Shown in pieces: positions 1-8,654 of a stretch of 64,000 nt of DNA. Position 1 is the stretch's first letter. The number at the start of each line of letters is the position of its first letter. The stretch comes from Palsa-504 sp963808315 (GTDB lineage Bacteria; Actinomycetota; Actinomycetes; Streptosporangiales; Streptosporangiaceae). The position numbers and the translations under genes were made by a program. Below the pieces are notes generated by a model. That model ran no database searches. It worked only from the letters and a program-made list of their open reading frames with translations, and was not told the DNA's origin. The DNA lies in assembly GCA_963808315.1 (NCBI GenBank), contig CAWEFK010000015.1, forward strand, positions 104,867 through 168,866, written 5' to 3'.

Positions 1-439
1 CCCCGCTGGGATCGGGGTTGAGGTTGCAGCCCACAAAGCCGAGCTCGAGAACACAGCGGCGCAGCTCCGCGACTGACCGGGCGATCGGAACGCCAGGAGA
101 CTGCGGCAGCTGACAGACCCCCGCGAAGCGGTCCGGGTACAGCCGAACGACACGAGCGATGAGGTCGTTGCTGACCTGCGCCCACTGGGCGCCGACCGCC
201 TCGTCGCCGAAGTGATGCTCCATGGCCGACGCACGGGGTGAGAAAATCGTCAGGTCAATGCCTCGTTCGGTCATGAGCTTGAGCTGACTGCCCTCGACGG
301 ACGCGCGGATGTCGTCGTCGGAGATGTCCGGGTAGGGCGGCGGCGTCAGGCCGGCCGTGAAGGCGGCCCGCTGCGCCGTCCGCCAGTCGGTATGAGACTG
401 CGGCGCGGTGGTGTAGTGGCCGTGGCAGTCGATGATCAT
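1..439 (-). CDS. 4-oxalomesaconate hydratase-like amidohydrolase (LigJ type), 5' part only
   Basis: The first 146 residues are present and the rest lies beyond the window edge. The protein opens MIIDCHGHYTTAP, giving the His-x-His metal site of the amidohydrolase superfamily at residues 6-8. The segments TIFSPRASAM and GFVGCNLNPDPSG, near residues 77 and 134, are those I associate with LigJ, which hydrates 4-oxalomesaconate in the protocatechuate 4,5-cleavage pathway. An AGGAG ribosome site lies 6 bases before the ATG. The start is 20 bases after the stop of the upstream ABC exporter on the same strand, so the two are probably co-transcribed with the MarR gene. The family call is firm. The exact substrate is inference, and a related decarboxylase or hydratase is possible. 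Confidence 0.78.
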   Translation of the reverse strand, partial: MIIDCHGHYTTAPQSHTDWRTAQRAAFTAGLTPPPYPDISDDDIRASVEGSQLKLMTERGIDLTIFSPRASAMEHHFGDEAVGAQWAQVSNDLIARVVRLYPDRFAGVCQLPQSPGVPIARSVAELRRCVLELGFVGCNLNPDPSG

Positions 440-459
440 GGCGTCTCCTGGGTACCCCG

Positions 460-2236
460 TCAGTGGGGGTCAGCGGGGCGTCGGTGGTTGTACAGCCGGC
501 CGCCCCACAGGTAGCTGGCGAGGGCGATGCCGGCACTCCAGGCCAGGGCGGCGACGATGGTGCCTGTGCCGGGCGAGACGCCGGTGAGCAGACCGCGGAC
601 AGTCTGGGTGACGGGGGTGAAGGGCTGGTATTCGGCGAACTGGCGCAGCCCGGCCGGCATGGAGCGGGTGGGGACGAATCCGCTGCTGAGGAAGGGCAGC
701 AGGGTCAGGAACATGGGGGTGTTGCTGGCGGTCTCGACGCTTTTGGCGGCCAGGCCGAGCGCCGTGGACAGCCAGATGAGCGCGAAGGCGAACAGCGCCA
801 GGACGCCGATGACCGCCAGCCAGGCGAGCGGGCCGGCGCTGGACCGGAATCCGACGGCGAAAGCGACCCCGAGCACGATGGCCACGCCCAGCAGGGTCTG
901 GATGAGGCTGCCGATCACGTGGCCGGTGAGCACCGCGCCACGGGCAATGGCCATGGTGCGGAAGCGGTCGATGATGCCTCCGGTCATGTCCATCGCCACC
1001 GAGATCGCGGTGCCCAGCGCGGCCGAGGCCACGGTCACGATCAAGATGCCGGGCACGACGTAGGTGAGGTAGGCGCCCCGGCCGCCATGACCGCCGTTGA
1101 GCCCGGCGCCGAGCTGGCCGCCGAAGACGTAGACGAATAGCAGCAGGAACACGATGGGCATGCCGACGAGCATCAGGGTCATCGACGGGTAACGCAGCTG
1201 GTGTTTGAGATTGCGGCGCAGCATCGTGGCCGAGTCGCCGACGGTGTAGGCAAGAGCGCTCATCGCTGAAGGACTTTCTCGCTCGGCGGGGTGACCGGTG
1301 GTGGGGTGGCCGGTGACGGCGAAGAACACGTCGTCAAGGTCGGGGGTGTGAATCGAGAGCTGCTCGACCTCGATCGCGGCGCCGTCGAGGCGGTTGAGCA
1401 GGGCCCGCAGCGAGGTGAGGCTGCCGTCACCGGGTACCTGCAGGGTGAGGTTTTCCTCATCCGCGTCCGCCTGCGCGAGCAGGTGCGCGGCTAGGTTCAG
1501 CGCATCGGGCGCGGCGAACCGCAGCAGGATATGGCCGCCGGGGATCCGGCGCTTGAGCTCGGCGGCGGTGCCGTCGGCGACGATCCGGCCGCGGTCGAGG
1601 ACCGCGATCCGGTCGGCGAGATGGTCGGCCTCGTCGAGGTACTGGGTGGTGAGCAAGATGGTGACTCCCCCGGCGGCCAGCTCGCGGATGATCTGCCACA
1701 TGGTGCGCCGGCTGCGCGGGTCGAGCCCGGTGGTGGGCTCGTCGAGGAATATCAGGCGCGGCTGGCCGACCAGCGTCATGGCCAGGTCGAGCCGGCGCCG
1801 CATCCCGCCGGAATAGGTGGACAGCGGCTTTCGCGCCGCGTCGGTCAGGTCGAAGTGCTCAAGCAACTCGGCCACCCGCCGCCGGCCCGCGGTGCGGGGC
1901 AGGTGCCGCAGGCTCGCCATCAGCCGCAGGTTCTCCTCGCCGGTGAGCAGATTGTCCACCGCGGAGAACTGCCCGGTCACGCCGATCGCGGCCCGCACCG
2001 CGTCCGGATCGGCGGTCACGTCGTGACCGGCGACGGAGATCTCGCCAGCGTCGGCTCGGGATCAGGGTGGACAGGATCCGCACCATGGTGGTCTTGCCGG
2101 CCCCGTTCGGGCCGAGCAGGGCGAAGATGCTGCCCTCGGCCACGGCGAGATCCACGTCGTCCAGGACGACCTTGTCGCCGTAGGACTTACGCACCCCGCT
2201 CGCCTGGATGGCCGCGGCGGGTGAACGACTGCTCAT
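460..2236 (-). CDS. Daunorubicin-type ABC exporter, ATPase fused to permease (frameshifted)
   Basis: The ATPase half has Walker A GPNGAGKTT, signature YSGGMRRR and Walker B LIFLDEPTTGLD, then the DDVFFAVTG tail typical of DrrA. The same frame runs without a stop into an ABC-2 permease half that begins at MSALAYTVG (ATG at 1263) and has about six hydrophobic segments, as in DrrB. Such exporters usually use two separate proteins, so this is either a real fusion or a lost stop. A frameshift lies near 2045-2060: the frame holding Walker A changes to the one holding AGHDVTADPD, consistent with one extra base or two missing. It sits 35 bases behind the MarR gene and probably exports a hydrophobic or aromatic compound sensed by that regulator. 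Confidence 0.85.
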
Positions 2237-2271
2237 GGGTCCTCATTTCGTTCGTCGGTAACGGCTGGAAG

Positions 2272-2766
2272 TTACTGGCTGCCGGGGAGGTCGCCGGCGG
2301 CGCGCAGTGCCTCCCGGCGGGCCTTCCACTCCTGTTCCAGGACCGGGAGCCGCTCCACCAGGAAATCGGCGAACGCCGCCCACTCCAGCAGCACCGCCCG
2401 TCGCCTGGGCGAGTAATCGGCCAGCATCTCCAGGCCTTCCCGCGCCAGATCGCCCTGCTCCTGGTACTCGGATATGTCGAACCCCATCGCCCTGGGCCCG
2501 GTGAGGTCGATGCGCACCCGGTCCATCCGTTCCCCGGCGGCTCGTGACCGCCGGATATACCCCAGGTTCTCCAGGGCACCGACCGCACCGGCGATCGCGC
2601 TGCGGCTGGCCAAAAGCGCCTCGGCCAGCTCCGCGATGCTCTGCTCCCGCGGCTCGCACACCGCGAGATACCCCAGGAGGCGGCCCACCATCGGCGCCAT
2701 GCCATAACGGCGTGCGAAGAGACGGCCCGCATGATCGGCAAAGGTGATCTCAGCATCAGTCGGCAT
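2272..2766 (-). CDS. MarR/GbsR-family transcriptional regulator
   Basis: This 164-residue winged-helix protein has an HTH around residues 45-85 (SIAELAEALLASRSAIAGAV) and a helical C-terminal half, typical of GbsR/MarR-like repressors. I chose MPTDAEITF as the start; an upstream in-frame ATG at 2799 would place codons inside the palindromic operator. The gene leads an apparent operon with the ABC exporter and LigJ-like genes, and a perfect 36 bp palindrome lies 18 bases before the start codon. The simplest reading is autoregulation with release by the exported compound or a pathway intermediate. The ligand is unknown. Confidence 0.85.
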   Translation of the reverse strand: MPTDAEITFADHAGRLFARRYGMAPMVGRLLGYLAVCEPREQSIAELAEALLASRSAIAGAVGALENLGYIRRSRAAGERMDRVRIDLTGPRAMGFDISEYQEQGDLAREGLEMLADYSPRRRAVLLEWAAFADFLVERLPVLEQEWKARREALRAAGDLPGSQ

Positions 2767-2784
2767 GTACAGAACATACAAGCA

Positions 2785-2820
2785 AAACTGAGATAACACA
2801 AATTTGTGTTATCTCAGTTT
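2785..2820. promoter_or_regulatory. Perfect 36 bp palindrome, likely MarR operator
   Basis: The half-site AAACTGAGATAACACAAA is followed at once by its exact complement, with no spacer. The element is AT-rich in a GC-rich setting and lies just upstream of the MarR start at 2766, where a repressor would block transcription of the marR-exporter-hydratase operon. A terminator is less likely because there is no loop and no T-run. Confidence 0.7.
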
Positions 2821-2839
2821 GATGTCGATGATGTTGGAT

Positions 2840-2880
2840 GCCGGCCAGCGTGCGTGCGGGGCCGGCCAGCGTGCGTGCGG
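2840..2880. repeat. 20 bp direct repeat, two copies
   Basis: The sequence GCCGGCCAGCGTGCGTGCGG occurs at 2840-2859 and again at 2861-2880, one base apart, in the non-coding stretch before the metallophosphoesterase gene. No function is apparent. Confidence 0.6.
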
Positions 2881-2979
2881 CCGGCGGCGGGCGGTCGGCG
2901 GCGGCAGGCGGGAATCCTGTTCACCCAGGGCTGACGCTGAAACCAGGCAGCAGCTCCTGCTGGCGCGGAAAATGAAGGA

Positions 2980-3750
2980 ATGACTCGGCGGACTGCGGCC
3001 TCGGTGGCGGTGCTTGCGGACATCCACGGCAACCTCCCGGCGCTCAGCGCCGTTCTCGCGGAAGCCGACGTGGCGGACGCCGAGGCCGTCGTGCTGCTGG
3101 GTGATATCGCGCTGGGGCCGATGCCGGCCGAGACCCTGGACGTGCTGGCAGGGCTGGGCGAGCGGGCGGTTTGGGTGCACGGGAACTGCGAGCGGGAGAT
3201 GATCACCGCGTTCGACGGCGGGGACGTGCCCGGACCGAACGGCTCGCAGGCTGCCGCCAGCGCCGCGCTGATCGGCCGGCCGCACCGCGACATGCTGGAT
3301 GGGCTGCCGCTGACGGTGACGCTGGATGTCGACGGCCTTGGGCAGACACTGTTCTGCCACGCCTCGCCGCGCCGCGACGAGGAGATGCTGCTGGTCGACA
3401 GCTCGCCGGAGCGCTGGGCGACGGCGCTGTCCGGGCTCGGTCCCGACCTCCAGGCCGTGGTCTGCGGGCATACCCATATGCAGTTCGACCGGCTCGCCGC
3501 CGGGCGGCGTGTCATCAACCCGGGCAGTGTCGGCATGCCGTACGGCCCGCCCGGCGCGCACTGGGCCATGCTGGGGTCACAGGTCGTGCTGCGCCGCACC
3601 GAATACGACACCACGGCGGCCGCCGAGACGATCACGGCCAGCCGCTACCCCCAGGGCGGGGAGTGGGCCCGCGAGTACGTGCTCAGCCACTATTCCGACG
3701 CCGAGGCCCTGGCCGCGTTCACCGAGATCGCCCGCGAGCAGGCAGGCTGA
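2980..3750 (+). CDS. Metallophosphoesterase (YfcE/MJ0936-like)
   Basis: This 256-residue cytoplasmic phosphoesterase carries the calcineurin-like metal-site blocks in order: DIHGN near residue 14, GDIALGP near 41, GNCE near 69, a single His (LFCHASP) near 126, GHTHMQF near 163 and NPGSVG near 178. These ligate a dinuclear metal centre in the family. Length and layout match small phosphodiesterases or protein phosphatases of the YfcE type. The ATG follows an AATGAAGGA stretch. It appears to be a single gene with no functional link to its neighbours, and its substrate cannot be read from the sequence. Confidence 0.9.
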   Translation: MTRRTAASVAVLADIHGNLPALSAVLAEADVADAEAVVLLGDIALGPMPAETLDVLAGLGERAVWVHGNCEREMITAFDGGDVPGPNGSQAAASAALIGRPHRDMLDGLPLTVTLDVDGLGQTLFCHASPRRDEEMLLVDSSPERWATALSGLGPDLQAVVCGHTHMQFDRLAAGRRVINPGSVGMPYGPPGAHWAMLGSQVVLRRTEYDTTAAAETITASRYPQGGEWAREYVLSHYSDAEALAAFTEIAREQAG

Positions 3751-3909
3751 GGCGACCTAATCCGCCGGGATCGACGGGAAGATCGTGGCCGGCGGCCTCC
3801 GCCAGACAGTCCGGCGGAGGGCCGGGGAATGGTCGCGAGCTTCACCACCGGCTACAGTGCGGGACAGGCCGCTGCCCGCCGTACCACGACTGCCCGGGAG
3901 CTGACGACC

Positions 3910-4944
3910 ATGGCATCCCCGCTCGCGTCCGCCCTCGGCCTGTCCCTGCCCGTGCTCGCGGCGCCGATGGCCGGCGGACCGGGTACCCCTGCTCTGGTCG
4001 CCGCCGCCGCCCGCGCGGGCGGCCTGGGATTCCTTGCCGCCGGGTACAAGAGCCCACAGGCACTGACCGGCGAGATCGCGGCCGTGGCCGGGACCGGCCT
4101 GCCGTTCGGCGTCAACCTGTTCGCCCCCAATCCCGTGCCCGTCGACCCCGCCGCCTTCCGGCGCTACGCGGACCTGATCGCCGCCGACGCAGAGCGCCTC
4201 GGGATCCCCCTCGACGCCAGCGCACCGTACGAGGACGACGATCGCTGGCAGGACAAGATCGACATCCTGCGCGCACACCCGGTCCCGGTCATCAGCTTCA
4301 CCTTCGGCATCCCCGCCGCCAACGACCTGGCCGCACTACGCGCCACCGGGGCGCTGCTGATCCAGACCGTGACCAGCCCCGGAGAAGCCGCCGCAGCCGC
4401 CGAAGCGGGGGTCGACGCGCTCGCCGTCCAGGCCAGCGCAGCCGGAGCGCACTCCGCCACCTTCACGCCGCAGCGCCCGGTCCCCGAGGTCCCGCTCACC
4501 CAGCTCCTAGCCGCGGTACGGCACAGCGTGGCCCTCCCGCTGATCGCCCTCGGCGGTCTCGCCACCCCCGCCGATGTCGCGGCCGCGATCCACGCAGGCG
4601 CGGACGCGGTCGCCGTCGGCACCGTGCTGCTGCGCAGCGACGAAGCCGGAACGACAACCGCGCATAAGGCCGCGCTCGCCGATCCGGCCCGCACCACCAC
4701 GGTGCTGACCCGCGCCTTCACCGGCCGTCCGGCCCGCGCACTGCGCAACGCGTTCATCGACCGCTACGACCAACTCGCGCCCTGCGGCTACCCAGCCGTG
4801 CATCACCTCACCAGCCCGCTACGCAAAGCAGCCGCAGCAGCACGCGATCCCGAGCGCCTGCATCTGTGGGCTGGCACCGGATTCCGGTACGCGACGGCGG
4901 AAGCAGCCGCTGACATCCTCACCCAGCTGGCCCAGGAGCTGTAG
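3910..4944 (+). CDS. Nitronate monooxygenase (2-nitropropane dioxygenase family)
   Basis: This 344-residue FMN-dependent TIM-barrel enzyme has the N-terminal LPVLAAPMAGG block, GVNLFAPN, FTFGIP, the QASAAGAHSAT segment holding the putative catalytic His, and the phosphate-binding LIALGGLATPAD and AVAVGTVLLRSDEAG blocks. It oxidises alkyl nitronates to carbonyl compounds and nitrite in the family. I chose MASPLASALG as the start because residues from the upstream ATG (3829) do not look like the family N-terminus. It seems to be transcribed alone. Confidence 0.9.
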   Translation: MASPLASALGLSLPVLAAPMAGGPGTPALVAAAARAGGLGFLAAGYKSPQALTGEIAAVAGTGLPFGVNLFAPNPVPVDPAAFRRYADLIAADAERLGIPLDASAPYEDDDRWQDKIDILRAHPVPVISFTFGIPAANDLAALRATGALLIQTVTSPGEAAAAAEAGVDALAVQASAAGAHSATFTPQRPVPEVPLTQLLAAVRHSVALPLIALGGLATPADVAAAIHAGADAVAVGTVLLRSDEAGTTTAHKAALADPARTTTVLTRAFTGRPARALRNAFIDRYDQLAPCGYPAVHHLTSPLRKAAAAARDPERLHLWAGTGFRYATAEAAADILTQLAQEL

Positions 4945-5107
4945 GTGCAATTACCAGCTGAGCCAGGGCAGAGAGGGCGGGCCTCGATAATCGCGTCGGG
5001 CACCCTTGGCTCCGGAGCGATTCCTTTTCCGTTCTCGCCGGGTCTTCCTGGATGTAGGTAGATCTCGGAGGAGAGGATCGCAGGTGAGTGATTTCCCGCT
5101 GAATTAG

Positions 5108-5290
5108 GCTCTCCAGAGCACTCTGGCCATCGTGACGAAGGTCCGGTCCGACGACCTGGCCGCGCCCACGCCGTGTGTGTCATGGGACGTCCGCGCGCTG
5201 GTCAACCACTTCGTCGGCACGGCACGGTACTGGGCCGCCGCTATCACCTGAGAGGACGCGGCCGCCGACGCCGACTACGCGGCCGGGGAC
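5108..5290 (+). pseudogene. TIGR03086/maleylpyruvate-isomerase-like fragment
   Basis: In frame from 5108 the translation contains DDLAAPTPCVSWDVRALVNH, the N-terminal hallmark of the mycothiol-dependent DinB-like TIGR03086 proteins. A TGA follows at about 5249, where the family continues in the same frame (EDAAADADYAAGD). Resemblance is lost after about 5290. There is no usable start codon and a TAG lies directly upstream, so this is a decayed remnant. I see no gene between 5291 and the HEPN gene at 5573. Confidence 0.65.
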
Positions 5291-5572
5291 ATACCCGCGC
5301 CGTTGCGCGTCCTATGTCGCCTGACCAGGGGAAACCAATAATCGTGCCACCCGGTAGGCGGCACTAGGACGGCGGGTCACAGCCGTTCACCGGACGCAGT
5401 CAGATGCGAACGCTCGGGCAGGTCGTATCCGATCTGCTCGCCCACGCTGTTTCTCACCTTGCGGGTAACGAGCGAGAATCGCTGATATGTGAGCTTGCGG
5501 CCGCGCTGGCCGTCGGCAGCAGAGAGGGTAAGAGGCGACGGCTGGCACGAATTACGCCGCCGCGTCAGCAGT

Positions 5573-6025
5573 TCAGAAGAATTCGAGGTCAGGGAGGAGC
5601 CGGGCAGCTACGTCGATGATCTCGCTGGCGGTCGTCAGTGTTTCAGCGGCCTCGCCAGCGCTGGCTTTCTCGGAGGGGTAGAGCGGGTACTCCAGCTCGT
5701 TACGCCTGCGACGCAGCCCGCCGAAGGCACGCAAGCCAGCGCCGAACTGGGCGCGGATCGCTTCTTCAACGGCATAACGGCCGCCGGCGGTGGTTGGGCG
5801 CAGGCCCTGCTGGGCGAGCAAGGCGACGCAAGCTTGCCGGGCGGCGTCGTAAGCGAGGATGATGCTGCTATCAGGTGCCGCCGCCGCGACCAGGCGTGCA
5901 GCGTCCAGGGCTTGCCGCGCCCGGTCCAGCCACGACGAGCCGTCCGCCTGTGCGCCCTGCACACGTTCGAGGTGCCCCTTGGCTAGCAGCTGCTCGACGA
6001 TAGCCTCTCCGTTGGCCCACCGCAT
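5573..6025 (-). CDS. HEPN-domain protein, toxin partner of an MNT/HEPN pair
   Basis: This 150-residue all-helical protein has AYDAARQACVALLAQQGLRP near residue 59 and a RRRRNELEYP segment near 107, the arrangement of HEPN proteins paired with minimal nucleotidyltransferases. HEPN RNases usually have R-x4-6-His in this region. I see no His in the arginine-rich segment, so catalysis is uncertain. Its ATG overlaps the stop of the upstream nucleotidyltransferase gene (TGATG at 6023-6027), so translation is coupled. In such type VII systems the MNT partner nucleotidylates and silences the HEPN toxin. Here that is inferred from gene order and motifs. Confidence 0.82.
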   Translation of the reverse strand: MRWANGEAIVEQLLAKGHLERVQGAQADGSSWLDRARQALDAARLVAAAAPDSSIILAYDAARQACVALLAQQGLRPTTAGGRYAVEEAIRAQFGAGLRAFGGLRRRRNELEYPLYPSEKASAGEAAETLTTASEIIDVAARLLPDLEFF

Positions 6026-6621
6026 CAGCCGTTCTCCTCGCGTGGTTCTTCCCCGGTGACCCAGACAAGTGGCGACGAGCGGATCTGCTGGATCAGCACA
6101 TCAGATGCCGCGATCCAGCGGGACCGGGAGCACAAGACCGGGTTGACCTGCAATCCGAGCCGCTGCTCGGCGCGTTCGGCCGCCTCATATAGGCCGCGGC
6201 GGGCCACCTCTCCGATGACCAGGACGTCGATATCGTGCGGCGCATGGCCGGGGATACCCTCATACCGTGCTGCCCATGAGCCGTAGATCGCCACGGCGAT
6301 CGCGTCCAGCGAGCCGAACTCCTCGCCGATCACCAGATGCGGGCCGAACGCCAAGGTAAGCAGTTCCGTCAGCGGCCGCGTGTAGCGGCCTGCAGGGTCC
6401 GCGAACACCAGCCTCGCCCGTCCCACGCGGCGTTCCCCGATCAGCCCCGCGGTGGTCAGCCGGGATGCCTCGCGCTGCACCGTAGTCAGCGGCAGGCCCA
6501 GCGTGGCGGCAAGCTCGCTGAGGCTGTACTCGGTGTCGGGGTGCAGCAGGAGAAGGGTCAAGATCTCCGCGAGGTGGCGGGAGCGCAGAATCGGCAGCAG
6601 CGCCGGAGCATCACTACGCAT
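6025..6621 (-). CDS. Winged-helix plus MNT nucleotidyltransferase, antitoxin of the HEPN pair
   Basis: This 198-residue protein has two domains. Residues 1-90 form a winged helix (EYSLSELAATLGLPLTTVQR) and residues 95-198 a minimal nucleotidyltransferase with AIYGSWAARYEG near 112 and HDIDVLVIG near 128. These give the Gly-Ser and Asp-x-Asp catalytic signature. The fused DNA-binding domain suggests it is both antitoxin and autorepressor. An inverted repeat covers its start codon, and a -10-like TATATT on the coding strand lies about 7 bases before the ATG, so the mRNA may be leaderless. It overlaps the HEPN gene by one base. Confidence 0.85.
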   Translation of the reverse strand: MRSDAPALLPILRSRHLAEILTLLLLHPDTEYSLSELAATLGLPLTTVQREASRLTTAGLIGERRVGRARLVFADPAGRYTRPLTELLTLAFGPHLVIGEEFGSLDAIAVAIYGSWAARYEGIPGHAPHDIDVLVIGEVARRGLYEAAERAEQRLGLQVNPVLCSRSRWIAASDVLIQQIRSSPLVWVTGEEPREENG

Positions 6622-6641
6622 GGATGAAATATACCATCCAT
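6620..6641. promoter_or_regulatory. Inverted repeat over the MNT start codon
   Basis: ATGGATG and CATCCAT are separated by 8 bases and overlap the MNT start codon (6621-6619). The spacer includes a TATATT-like -10 element on the minus strand. It is a likely site for autorepression by the winged-helix domain of the MNT protein. Confidence 0.55.
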
Positions 6642-7216
6642 TTATGGGAAGTTAGGCGGCAGGCTCGACGACAGGCCTGCTGCCTCGTGGATGCGACGTG
6701 GGCGGTCGTAGGCCTGACGAAGAACCCGCCGCCGCCGAGACCATGCGGCAGCTCGGCGGCAAGTCAGAAGGAAACCCGCTCGACTGCCTGATCAGCGAAA
6801 GACGATAGAACCCGCGGATGCGCTGACCATCGGACTCGCCGTGCTCGCGACGCTCGCGGACCTGTGCCGTACCGCGGGGCGTCGGTCCGGGTGCCCTGCT
6901 AACCCCGTCTGCCTCGCCGATCCGGCGTTCCCGCGGAAACCACCGGCATTCGTACTACTCCGGCAGCCCGGTCCACCTGTGCGTATGACGACGGCCAAGA
7001 TGCGGCGCGGGGACGCGTGCTTGGTTCCGCGCGGCGTCCGCCTGAACGCCCACCTCCGGCGGTGCTATCGCAGCGTAAAACTCGTCACGGTTCATCCGGT
7101 TCGATGACATGACACCCGATCGTAAGGCTAGACGGCAGGCTCCCGCAGGGTCCGGCAGGAGCCACACCATCTGCCGCCATCATGCTTCAGATGGGGGTAT
7201 AGCCTCACCTGTCCGC
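6642..7216. other. Stretch without a convincing gene
   Basis: One short open stretch ending in TAG at 6806-6808 reads NPLDCLISERR at its end and might be the tail of a small decayed protein. An 88-codon frame at 6841-7107 has no family resemblance, a Pro/Arg-rich composition and no ribosome site. I see no RNA gene or clear operator here. Confidence 0.5.
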
Positions 7217-8323
7217 TCATGCCGACGCAGGGTCACCGCAGCACTTCTTGAACTTCTTCCCGCTTCCGCAGGGGCACGGCTGGTTCCGTCCGGTCTTCCT
7301 GACCGGGTGCTGCTTCGCGGCAGGCGGCTCGCCGGCCGGCACGGTCGGCGCCGCCCAGGGCGCCGGCCGCCTGGCACGCCGGTCTTTTTCCGCCTGCTGC
7401 CGGAACTCCCCGGCCTCGTCGGGACGGCCGGTGCTGTCGCAGATGTCCGCCAGCCGTCCCGCGATATCCTCAGCTTCCCGTACTCCGGTGACAGCGTAGC
7501 CACGGCACAGGATCTCTTCCGCCCGGGCGTGGTCCTGTGTCTTGCCGGGACCGTAGGGCGTGTAACAGTCAGCCCAGCCGATCCATCCCCAGCCCCAGGC
7601 GGGATCGTCGTCCAGCCACGACTGGTACAACTCGTCCGCCTTCTGCTGATGCCCGGTCTCGAAATAGGAGTCGGCCAGCGCCCTGCGGAAGTTCCCGGTG
7701 ATCAGCTCGTCTTCACCGGGGAACCTCCGGAGCCACTCCGCAGCCATTTCGAGCCGTGCCGTCCGCAACTCCGGGTCATGCTCCGCGCCATTCTGCAGCG
7801 CCATCTCGAGATCCTGGCACCAGTTGAACAGGGACTGCGTCATCGGGAAACGCTCGTCGAACTCCCCGATCGAACTGGCGCCGGTGGCATCGCACATCCG
7901 CAGCACGTCCGACCAGGCACCGAGCCAGATCCTGCCGCTGGCGACGAAGTCGTTGCGCTGGTCGGCAGCGTAGCCTTCCTGGACCTTGTCATCCAGGAGT
8001 TCCAGGCATGCCTTCTCCGGCCACCAGCGCTGCCAGAGTTCGGTCAGGCAGATCCAGGCCCAGTCGGCGTCCCAATCGTGCAGCCCGAGCCGCCCGCTAA
8101 CGACTTCTTCGGCGGACAGCGCTCCGTCGCATAGCCCCGCCAGCTTCTCGCGGTCCGCGTCCACCCCGAGACCACGGAGCTTGGCGAGCAGGTCGTCGTC
8201 GCTCATGTGCGTGGCGTGCGACCGCAACGGCCTGCCGCTTGCCGCTAGGCGACGCCGGATGTCGTCGTCGTGGAGAATCTTATCCGTGAGGATCCGGTCC
8301 ATTTCGACCCAGGAAATCCTCAC
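7217..8323 (-). CDS. SEC-C motif protein with TPR-like helical body
   Basis: The 368-residue product ends in NQPCPCGSGKKFKKCCG, the SEC-C zinc-binding motif (C-x-C-x8-C-C) also found at the SecA C-terminus. The middle is helical and Trp-rich, with TPR-like pairs (RRALADSYFETGHQQKADEL, then AGRLADICDSTGRPDEAGEF). I chose the GTG at 8323 because GGGAG, 9 bases before it, follows directly on the stop of the small upstream gene. MDRILTDK at 8302 is the alternative. SEC-C proteins of this kind are poorly characterised and no specific activity can be assigned. Confidence 0.8.
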   Translation of the reverse strand: MRISWVEMDRILTDKILHDDDIRRRLAASGRPLRSHATHMSDDDLLAKLRGLGVDADREKLAGLCDGALSAEEVVSGRLGLHDWDADWAWICLTELWQRWWPEKACLELLDDKVQEGYAADQRNDFVASGRIWLGAWSDVLRMCDATGASSIGEFDERFPMTQSLFNWCQDLEMALQNGAEHDPELRTARLEMAAEWLRRFPGEDELITGNFRRALADSYFETGHQQKADELYQSWLDDDPAWGWGWIGWADCYTPYGPGKTQDHARAEEILCRGYAVTGVREAEDIAGRLADICDSTGRPDEAGEFRQQAEKDRRARRPAPWAAPTVPAGEPPAAKQHPVRKTGRNQPCPCGSGKKFKKCCGDPASA

Positions 8324-8337
8324 GCCCTGGTACTCCC

Positions 8338-8478
8338 TCACCGGCCACCCGCCCAGCGCCGGTAGGCGGCGATCCACTGTGCGCCTTTCGGTGGCGGCTC
8401 GGGCAGCGGCAGGTCGAGGACGGAGATCGCGGCCTCTTCCACCAGCGCGTCCAGTTCCTCGTCGCTCGGTTCCGGCAT
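8338..8478 (-). CDS. Small acidic protein upstream of the SEC-C gene
   Basis: This 46-codon frame starts MPEPSDEELDALVEEAAISV and ends WIAAYRRWAGGR. It is acidic at the start and basic at the end. Its TGA touches the GGGAG ribosome site of the SEC-C gene, the spacing of a translationally coupled pair. I recognise no family. No strong ribosome site precedes its ATG. Confidence 0.45.
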   Translation of the reverse strand: MPEPSDEELDALVEEAAISVLDLPLPEPPPKGAQWIAAYRRWAGGR

Positions 8479-8654
8479 GGAGACAGCGTACGCGGCGAGC
8501 GTTACCCCGTGCAGGCCGCTCGGTGCCGGGAGGTGTGCCTGTGTGAATCCTCCGGCAATGAATGTCCCAATCCGTAACGGGCTTTCCCGGTGACGTACGC
8601 CTTCTTCCGTAAGGCTCAGTAATGTCGCACGCCCTCGCGCCGATGACGCGATGT

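Noticed and set aside
6841..7107. An 88-codon plus-strand frame
   Set aside because: It has no ribosome site, no family resemblance, and Arg/Pro-rich composition typical of random GC-rich frames.
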